Shown here in pieces: positions 1-4,439 of a DNA stretch of 6,025 nucleotides. Location: assembly GCA_007118795.1 (NCBI GenBank), contig SKQX01000031.1:1-6025 (forward strand), in the 5' to 3' direction. The first letter of the stretch is position 1. Every line of letters begins with the position of its first letter. This stretch comes from Thermoflexales bacterium (lineage in GTDB: Bacteria > Chloroflexota > Anaerolineae > B4-G1). A program made the translations under genes and the position numbers. The notes under the pieces are model-generated. The model was not told the DNA's origin, made no database searches, and was given only the letters and a program-made list of their open reading frames with translations.

Positions 1-10
1 CACCGAGTGT

Positions 11-49
11 CAGCTGGAACGATGGGGCCAGCTGTACTGCCCCCTTTTT
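11..49 (+). terminator. Possible intrinsic terminator of a gene left of the window
   Basis: CAGCTGG (11-17) and CCAGCTG (28-34) form a perfect 7-bp stem with a 10-nt loop. A TTTTT run is at 45-49, ten bases after the stem. That gap is longer than in a textbook terminator, so the call is tentative. It would suit a plus-strand gene ending just outside the window. Confidence 0.3.
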
Positions 50-58
50 ACCGCGATT

Positions 59-90
59 CGCCTCGAGCCGCCAGTCGGTGGGCCGAGGCG
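59..90. repeat. Short inverted repeat
   Basis: CGCCTCG (59-65) and CGAGGCG (84-90) are perfect reverse complements around an 18-nt GC-rich loop that can add about three more pairs after a bulged A. It lies directly before the tandem repeat block. Function unknown. Confidence 0.4.
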
Positions 91-106
91 GTTACCTGCC
101 GTGCCC

Positions 107-292
107 TTCAAGACGCCAGCCCCTGTTCGTAGTGAGCCACGCAGCGCAGCGGAGTGGCGCCCCCGCCTCGGCCTGCAAGACCCCAGCACCTGTTCGTAGT
201 CAGCCACGCAGCGCAGCGGAGTGGCGCCCCCCCGCGCCCTGCAAGACCCCAGCCCTTGTTCGTAGTCAGCCACGCAGCGCAGCGGAGTGGCG
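107..292. repeat. Three tandem copies of a ~66-bp repeat
   Basis: Copies run 107-173 (67 bp), 174-239 (66 bp) and 240-292 (partial). Each has CAAGACxCCAGC, then GTTCGTAGT, then a core GCCAC-GCAGCGCAGCGGA-GTGGC that is identical in all three (136-158, 203-225, 269-291). The core forms a GCCAC/GTGGC hairpin. Differences are concentrated in the C-rich stretch after each core. The arrangement looks like tandem duplication of a dispersed hairpin repeat. Confidence 0.85.
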
Positions 293-353
293 TCCACCCT
301 CGCTTCCCATACCCTCTGCTCCCTTGTCTGAGCGGGAAACCCCTACAATCAAC

Positions 354-382
354 TTGACAAATACGTCCATCTGCGATATGCT
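354..382 (+). promoter_or_regulatory. Sigma70-type promoter with no obvious gene downstream
   Basis: A perfect -35 box TTGACA (354-359), a 17-nt spacer and a -10 box TATGCT (377-382, four of six consensus bases) lie in the AT-richest part of the window. Transcription would start near 389 and run rightwards, where no plus-strand gene is recognisable. It may drive a small RNA or be a relic of a lost gene. Confidence 0.5.
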
Positions 383-461
383 ATTCGCTGCACCTTAACA
401 ACGTCACCATATCTTCTCGGGCCGTCCCGCGTCGCATCCGCCCGCGCCTGCCGCGCTCCAT

Positions 462-526
462 CCCAGCGACCGAACTATTGTTCCTCACAAAATAGAGAGT
501 ATCATCCCAGAAACAATATCGCTGGG
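462..526. repeat. Long inverted repeat with bulge
   Basis: CCCAGCGA (462-469) and TATTGTT (476-482) pair in order with TCGCTGGG (519-526) and AACAATA (512-518). This gives 15 perfect base pairs interrupted only by a 6-nt bulge (CCGAAC) in the left arm, with a 29-nt loop. Two independent matching blocks make a chance origin unlikely. It lies about 75 nt downstream of the start expected from the promoter at 354-382. Confidence 0.55.
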
Positions 527-541
527 CACCACGCCCCACTT

Positions 542-563
542 AGGCCCATTTTTCGGCCTCTTT
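542..563 (+). terminator. Weak terminator-like hairpin
   Basis: AGGCC (542-546) and GGCCT (555-559) form a 5-bp stem around an 8-nt T-rich loop, followed by CTTT. It is weak alone, but it is placed correctly to end a short transcript starting near 389. Confidence 0.2.
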
Positions 564-669
564 GTGGGATCACCGCTGCCAAAACCGCGCAAAATCCGCT
601 ACGGCGCCCCACTGGGTTATCGGGGTATGACCATTGTTTCCGAGATCCTGTCTGCCTACTTCTGCCGGT

Positions 670-714
670 GGCCGCCATGCCCCTTCGCCGCCGGTCCCCC
701 GAGGGGCGGTGGCC
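670..714. repeat. GC-rich imperfect inverted repeat
   Basis: GGCC-G-CC-ATG-CCCC (670-683) pairs with GGGG-C-GG-T-GGCC (703-714) with a small asymmetric internal loop, about 11 pairs counting one G-T wobble. It lies between the other hairpins of this gene-free region. No function can be assigned. Confidence 0.4.
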
Positions 715-795
715 AACGACTTCACGTCGTCCTGGTGCCTGCGTTCTGTTCGTCTTCCGTCGACAGAGGTTTCGCTCGCAGCGGCACCTATAAGC

Positions 796-828
796 TTGGC
801 CCAGCTTAGCCGAGAACCGCTGGGCCAA
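796..828. repeat. Perfect 10-bp inverted repeat (hairpin)
   Basis: TTGGCCCAGC (796-805) and GCTGGGCCAA (819-828) are perfect reverse complements around a 13-nt loop. A structure this strong in non-coding DNA suggests a terminator, an RNA element or part of a mobile repeat. Neither strand has a U-tract after it, so a classical intrinsic terminator is unlikely. Confidence 0.6.
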
Positions 829-874
829 TGACGGGCGAACATCGACACCCTGCCCTAGTACTATAACCGCATTT

Positions 875-952
875 GTCATTCTGAGGAGCGGAGCGACGAA
901 GAATCTCACGCATGCTGATCAAAACGGTTCCCACGCGGGCACTCCTCGGCAG
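875..952. repeat. Dispersed palindromic-type repeat element
   Basis: The stretch starts TGTCATTCTGAGGAGCGG and continues through GAAGAATCTCACGC to about CTCCTCGGCAG. It contains ATTCT (878-882) inverted as AGAAT (900-904), and GAGGAG (883-888) inverted as CTCCTC (942-947), so it can fold on itself. I recognise the core as a widespread intergenic repeat of Chloroflexota and some other phyla. That is from memory, and only one copy is in this window. Its minus-strand translation gives the familiar spurious start FFVAPLLRMT. Confidence 0.55.
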
Positions 953-1040
953 TCAAGGAAGCTCTGTTTGCCGATGTGCGGTTGTAGTACTAGGCTTACC
1001 CAAGGCGATAGTCGGCGCAACACGCGCGTGCAAGGCCGTT

Positions 1041-1080
1041 GCACCTCCGCTCCCCTGCACCGCCGCTCCCCTGCACTTCC
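1041..1080. repeat. 16-bp direct tandem repeat
   Basis: GCACCTCCGCTCCCCT (1041-1056) is followed directly by GCACCGCCGCTCCCCT (1057-1072), one mismatch in 16. A degenerate third start, GCACTTCC, leads into a run of seven C at 1079-1085. It is a short slippage-type repeat with no coding frame, downstream of the transporter gene. Confidence 0.6.
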
Positions 1081-1134
1081 CCCCCCAGCCTCCGCCGGTT
1101 CCATGCGCGGCGAAGATGGAGAGCGCGCGCCGCC

Positions 1135-1151
1135 GCGGGTCACCGACCCGC
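1135..1151 (-). terminator. GC hairpin at the 3' end of the MFS gene
   Basis: GCGGGTC-ACC-GACCCGC is a perfect 7-bp stem with a 3-nt loop, overlapping the last base of the TAG stop (1153-1151). No U-tract follows on the minus strand, so it is a weak or Rho-assisted terminator at best, or an mRNA 3'-end stabiliser. Confidence 0.35.
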
Positions 1152-2443
1152 TATGAGCTAGGGGGCCGGGCCCCGGCGGCGCTGGCGGGGTGTTCGGGAG
1201 GGGGCACCAGAACCGTCAGGGCTGCCAGCAGGAGGGGGATCACCATCTCGATCCGGAGCGCCAGGTTGTAACCGCCCCACCTATCGAAGGCCAGAGCCAA
1301 GGGAAGGGGGCCGAGGGCGGAGCTCACCCGGCTGACCGTCGCGCCCAGACCGGAGATGCTGCCCAGGTGGAGCCGTCCGAAGTAGTCGGCCCAGATCATG
1401 CTGCTGGCGGTGCCGATGGTCCCGCTGCTGACACCCATGGCGATGCCGTAGGCGAAGGCCAGGGGCGCGCCCTCCATGACCTGGGCGAGGCCCATGGCGC
1501 TGGACATGGCCACCAGTCCGGTGGTTAGGAGAAGACGCACGGGAACACGGTCTGCCAGGTAGCCGCTGCCCAGTTGCACCGCCGCCGTGGTGACAGAGAT
1601 GGGCAGGTAGACGGCGGCGGCCAGATGAGGGGCGAGACCGCGGGACCGGAAGATGCTGACCATGTGGAAGTAGAGGCCGGTGCCGAACATGGCCGTGGCG
1701 GCCAGGGAGCCAGCAGTTACCCAGAACGCCACGGTCCGGACAGCCTCCGCCCGAGTCCAGTTGGTCTCAAGGGGCTGGCTTATCGCGCTGGATGCGGTGG
1801 CTGTCCACCCCCCATCGGGCTCCAGGCCGTGATCCTCCGGCCGATCGCGGAAGAGGAGCAGCCCCACAGGGAGCATGACGAAGAGCTCCATAGCTCCGAG
1901 GATGGCGTAGGTCGCCCGCCAGTCGACGGCCTGGACCAAAACGTGGACAAGATTGGGGAAAGCGCCCATCGCGAGCAGGGAGTAGCCCACGCCGGAGAGC
2001 CCGATAGTCGTGCCGCGGCGGGCGATCCACCATTGGTTGATGACGTTGTTCGATACGAGCATCAGGGCGCTGGCGCCCAGCATCCGCAGCAGGACGTAGC
2101 CCACACCCAACATGAGGGCATTCTGGACGAGGGCCATGTAGAGGCACGAGACGCCCAGGAGCCCGGTGATGATGGTGACCATCTTCCGGTAGCCGTGTCG
2201 GTCGATCCGCTCGCCCCAGAAGGTGAGGCTGAGGCCGGCCACGATGGTGGCGACGGTGAAGAGGGTGCTGGTCAGGGAACGGCTGATGCCCAGATCCTGG
2301 ATGAACGCGTCGGTGAAGATGGAGAGAACCGGGCTCTGGCCGGGCTGGGTCATGATCATGCCGGCGGTGCCAGCCGCCAGGATGACCCAGCCGTAGTAGA
2401 ACGGTGTCCGATGGACTAAGGAGGATTCGGGCGAGTTTTCCAT
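1151..2443 (-). CDS. Major facilitator superfamily (MFS) transporter, monocarboxylate / oxalate-formate-like
   Basis: A 430-residue inner-membrane permease. Hydrophobicity suggests 12 helices in two bundles: roughly 17-37, 58-76, 88-106, 111-130, 144-168 and 178-198, then a hydrophilic central loop (199-235), then 236-262, 274-296, 302-321, 325-347, 359-385 and 392-412. The loop between helices 2 and 3 carries an MFS motif A variant, WGERIDRHGYRK (76-87). A half-repeat counterpart, GYLADRVPVR, is at 294-303. The WWIARRGTTIGL stretch (138-149), the RDRPEDHGLEPDG stretch ending the first bundle (199-211) and YFGRLHLGSISGL (354-366) resemble the monocarboxylate and oxalate/formate antiporter branch (MFS_1). 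The substrate cannot be inferred. It is on the same strand as the nad genes but 334 bp away, so a shared role is possible but unproven. NAD-precursor uptake would be speculation, and the sequence does not look like NiaP or PnuC. The C-terminal tail is short and rich in Pro, Ala and Ser. Confidence 0.88.
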   Translation of the reverse strand: MENSPESSLVHRTPFYYGWVILAAGTAGMIMTQPGQSPVLSIFTDAFIQDLGISRSLTSTLFTVATIVAGLSLTFWGERIDRHGYRKMVTIITGLLGVSCLYMALVQNALMLGVGYVLLRMLGASALMLVSNNVINQWWIARRGTTIGLSGVGYSLLAMGAFPNLVHVLVQAVDWRATYAILGAMELFVMLPVGLLLFRDRPEDHGLEPDGGWTATASSAISQPLETNWTRAEAVRTVAFWVTAGSLAATAMFGTGLYFHMVSIFRSRGLAPHLAAAVYLPISVTTAAVQLGSGYLADRVPVRLLLTTGLVAMSSAMGLAQVMEGAPLAFAYGIAMGVSSGTIGTASSMIWADYFGRLHLGSISGLGATVSRVSSALGPLPLALAFDRWGGYNLALRIEMVIPLLLAALTVLVPPPEHPASAAGARPPSS

Positions 2444-2450
2444 TCAGCGA

Positions 2451-2455
2451 TCCCT
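2451..2455 (-). promoter_or_regulatory. Ribosome binding site of the MFS transporter gene
   Basis: AGGGA on the minus strand with a 7-nt spacer to the ATG at 2443-2441. It supports this start, which gives a short hydrophilic N-terminus before the first membrane helix. Confidence 0.5.
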
Positions 2456-2508
2456 GTGACGTCGTATCAGGAAGGCGGACACGCAGCCGTCGACTCTTCT
2501 CGTCGTTA

Positions 2509-2523
2509 AACTGACCGTCATTT
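2509..2523. promoter_or_regulatory. Possible operator upstream of the MFS gene
   Basis: TGAC-C-GTCA (2512-2520) is a dyad around a single central base, extended by two further pairs after one mismatch. It sits about 66 bp before the transporter ATG in an AT-richer patch. The position suits a dimeric repressor or activator, but a site this short can arise by chance and I cannot name the regulator. Confidence 0.2.
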
Positions 2524-2540
2524 GGCAGAATCTTACAAGA

Positions 2541-2562
2541 GTCCAGAGCGGCGCTGCTGGAC
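2541..2562 (-). terminator. Possible terminator or leader hairpin between nadB and the MFS gene
   Basis: The arms GTCCAG (2541-2546) and CTGGAC (2557-2562) enclose AGC-GGC-GCT, giving a stem of about 9 bp with one bulged base and a 3-nt loop. On the minus strand it is followed by TCTTGT, only a weak U-rich tail. It lies about 215 nt after nadB and 98 nt before the transporter, so it could end the nad transcript or sit in a transporter leader. The symmetry is visible; the function is a guess. Confidence 0.3.
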
Positions 2563-2777
2563 GCTGGTCGCGGCTGGCCGGTCTCTCGACCCCAGGGTCG
2601 CGCATCTTGAGCGCCGAGATGATGGACCCGCGCGAAGCGGGAAGATGGTGCCAGAGGCTCCAGGTCATAGCAGGGTCAGGCAGCGGAAGGGCAAGGGATG
2701 GTCCCATGGGTATAGAAGGTCGCGCCAGGGGCCCACAGCGCTCCAGGAGGTCTTGGCAGCGCATCGTCGCGTCCGAC

Positions 2778-4412
2778 TCACTCGCTCACGGCGTTGGGTA
2801 GGGGCCCTTCGGTATCGTGGAAGCTGGCGAAGTGTTCGGCCTCCGCATCCTGTCGGTAGTGGGCGCCCCGGGATTGGCGGTTGTGCCAGGCGGCGTTGGT
2901 GACGATCCAGGCGGTCTGGGCCATACTGCGCAGGCCGATGAGGTTGTCGTCGAGCCGAGTGGCGCGGTAGAAGTTGTCGATGACGCCCCAGAGATGGTCC
3001 AGCTCGGTGAGGGCCCGGGCGAGGCGGTGGGTGTTACGCGCCAGCCCCACGTAGAGCCACATGACGTTCTGGATGGCTCGCTTGTCGCGGGTCAGTAGGA
3101 CGGGGTCGGCCACACCGTGGATACTGGCCGGCTCCCAGGGGGGGATGGTGTCCGCATCGACGGGGCGGAGGTCGGAGCGGGACGCGATATCGCCGCCGGC
3201 GCGCTGTCCCCACAGCAGGCCCTCGAGAAGGGATGTGCTGGCCAGGCGGTTGGCGCCGTGGATCCCGGTGCAGCTGACCTCGCCCACGGCATAGAGCCCG
3301 CGCAGGGTGGTGCGGCCGGCAGCATCAGCGTGGACACCGCCGCAGAAGTAATGCGCGGCCGGGACGACGGGAATGGGCTCCTGGGTGATGTCGATCCCGG
3401 CGTTAAGGCAGGTCTGGTAGATGGTGGGAAAGCGCTCACGGATCTGGGCCGCGTCCATCTGAGAGGCCAGATCCAGGAGGACGTAGGGGTAGCGGTGAGT
3501 CAGCATCTCGTGATGGATGGCGCGGGCCACGATGTCTCGGGGGGCTAGATCGCCCCATTGGGGGGCGTAAGCATCCATAAAGTGGCGGCCGTCGGGTGTG
3601 ACCAGCCGGCCGCCCTCGCCGCGCACGGTCTCCGAGATGAGGAAGTTGTCGGCCCCGGGGACGGCCAGCGTGGTGGGATGGAATTGGACGAACTCGGCGT
3701 TGATGACCCGCGCGCCGGCGCGGTAGGCCATGGCCAATCCGTCCCCCCGGGCGCCCGGGGGATTGCTGGTGTGCCGGTAGATCTGTCCGATGCCGCCGGT
3801 GGCCAGCACGGTAGCCGGCGCCAGCACCCGGTGGACCTCGCCGGTCTCGCGATGGAGGACGTAGGCGCCGTGGCACGTGATAGGGCTGTAGATGGCGTGC
3901 AGATCCTGGCTGTGGTGGGACGACGTGATCAGGTCCACGGCCGTCATGCCGGTCTCCAGCGTCACGTTGGGCAGCTCCTGGAGACGCTGGATCAGGGCAG
4001 CCTCGACGGCCTGGCCGGTGGCATCGCCCACGTGGAGGACGCGGGAGACGGTGTGACCGCCCTCGCGAGTGTACGAGAGCGTTCCGTCGGCCCGCCGGTC
4101 GAAGCCCACGGCGAGCTCGTCGGTGAGGAGCCGCTTGACCAGAGGCGGACCCTCCTCCGCCAGGACCCGGACGACGGGGGGCAGGCTCAGCCCGGCGCCG
4201 GCCGCTAGGATGTCGTCCACCAGCAGGTCGACGTCGTCATCGGGCCCTCGGGCGGCGATGCCGCCCTGGGCGTAGCGGGTGTTCGATTCCTCCGGATCCC
4301 AGGCGCGGGTGATGACGGTGACGGTCCGCTCTGGATCGCGAGCCAGGCGCAGCGCGGCCGCTGCTCCGGCGATGCCCGAGCCTATGACCAGAACGTCAGT
4401 CTCGGTGCACAT
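2778..4412 (-). CDS. nadB: L-aspartate oxidase (NadB)
   Basis: This cytoplasmic flavoprotein oxidises L-aspartate to iminoaspartate, the substrate of the NadA domain encoded just upstream. From the ATG at 4412 it is 544 residues, normal for the family. The N-terminus has the FAD dinucleotide motif GSGIAG (11-16). Further family blocks are SNTRYAQGGIAA (43-54), HVGDATGQA (127-135), LATGGIGQIYRHTSNP (203-218), EFVQFHPTTL (240-249), SETVRGEGG (260-268), APRDIVARAI (290-299), HYFCGGVHAD (354-363) and GANRLASTSLLEG (386-398). The catalytic or substrate residues of E. coli NadB (H244, R290, H351, R386) correspond to H245, R292, H354 and R389. The C-terminal helical region ends with SRGAHYR, also typical. 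The block pattern fits NadB better than fumarate reductase or succinate dehydrogenase, which share the fold. The frame can be extended to a TTG at 4439 abutting the nadA stop, but AAGGA lies 7 nt before the ATG, so the ATG is preferred. It is probably co-transcribed with the fusion gene. Confidence 0.95.
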   Translation of the reverse strand: MCTETDVLVIGSGIAGAAAALRLARDPERTVTVITRAWDPEESNTRYAQGGIAARGPDDDVDLLVDDILAAGAGLSLPPVVRVLAEEGPPLVKRLLTDELAVGFDRRADGTLSYTREGGHTVSRVLHVGDATGQAVEAALIQRLQELPNVTLETGMTAVDLITSSHHSQDLHAIYSPITCHGAYVLHRETGEVHRVLAPATVLATGGIGQIYRHTSNPPGARGDGLAMAYRAGARVINAEFVQFHPTTLAVPGADNFLISETVRGEGGRLVTPDGRHFMDAYAPQWGDLAPRDIVARAIHHEMLTHRYPYVLLDLASQMDAAQIRERFPTIYQTCLNAGIDITQEPIPVVPAAHYFCGGVHADAAGRTTLRGLYAVGEVSCTGIHGANRLASTSLLEGLLWGQRAGGDIASRSDLRPVDADTIPPWEPASIHGVADPVLLTRDKRAIQNVMWLYVGLARNTHRLARALTELDHLWGVIDNFYRATRLDDNLIGLRSMAQTAWIVTNAAWHNRQSRGAHYRQDAEAEHFASFHDTEGPLPNAVSE

Positions 4413-4419
4413 AACCACG

Positions 4420-4424
4420 TCCTT
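4420..4424 (-). promoter_or_regulatory. Ribosome binding site of nadB
   Basis: AAGGA on the minus strand, separated by 7 nt from the ATG at 4412-4410. It decides between this ATG, an in-frame GTG two codons earlier and a TTG at 4439-4437. The TTG has only a poorly spaced GAGAGG before it. Confidence 0.6.
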
Positions 4425-4439
4425 GGGGTGCCGTCGCAA

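Larger units (their letters stand above)
1..1150. other. Gene-free, repeat-rich region
   Basis: I see no credible protein gene, tRNA or rRNA in this 1.15 kb. Open frames on both strands exist only because the DNA is GC-rich or repetitive. The products repeat the same peptide (for example VVSHAAQRSGA on the plus strand), or begin inside a dispersed repeat (FFVAPLLRMT on the minus strand), and none shows family motifs. Base composition is uneven: 340-520 is clearly richer in A and T than the flanking sequence. The region holds the separately listed repeats, hairpins and promoter. It may mark a breakpoint or insertion zone between gene clusters. Confidence 0.6.
2444..2777. other. Intergenic spacer between nadB and the MFS gene
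   Basis: These 334 bp lack a convincing gene. A minus-strand frame of 106 codons (2764-2444) ends directly against the transporter ATG, but its product has no recognisable motif, is rich in Arg and Pro, and overlaps hairpin sequence. The spacer contains a GC-rich hairpin at 2627-2641, a short near-perfect inverted repeat at 2588-2599 (GACCC-CA-GGGTC), a stronger hairpin at 2541-2562 and an AT-richer patch near 2505-2540 where a transporter promoter could lie. I found no good -35/-10 pair on the minus strand. Confidence 0.5.

Noticed and set aside
107..292. CRISPR-like periodicity (about 35-bp repeat and 31-bp spacer)
   Set aside because: The would-be spacers resemble each other (CAAGACxCCAGC in each), there are only three units and no cas genes are present. 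It is a tandem repeat, not an array.
10..398. Open frames over the tandem repeat on both strands
   Set aside because: The products merely repeat the same low-complexity peptide, with no start signals or family motifs.
564..809. Plus-strand frame of 81 codons downstream of the orphan promoter
   Set aside because: It needs a GTG start with no Shine-Dalgarno, spans two strong inverted repeats and its product has no motif. I considered it as the gene of the promoter but found no support.
502..909. Minus-strand frame of 135 codons
   Set aside because: It begins inside the dispersed repeat (FFVAPLLRMT), is Arg-rich, crosses several hairpins and has no recognisable domain.
875..960. tRNA-like or transposon-end signal around the dispersed repeat
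   Set aside because: No cloverleaf or GTTCRANYC T-loop is present, and no transposase or target duplication is visible.
1574..2419. Long plus-strand frame of 281 codons opposite the MFS gene
   Set aside because: It is antisense to a clear transporter. The Gly/Asp/Glu/His-rich product is typical of the mirror frame of GC-rich coding DNA.
2444..2764. Minus-strand frame of 106 codons ending at the transporter start
   Set aside because: Coupling to the MFS start is suggestive, but composition is Arg/Pro-rich, there is no motif and the frame covers hairpins of the spacer.
3558..4208. Plus-strand frame of 216 codons opposite nadB
   Set aside because: It is an antisense shadow of the conserved NadB frame and has no motif of its own.
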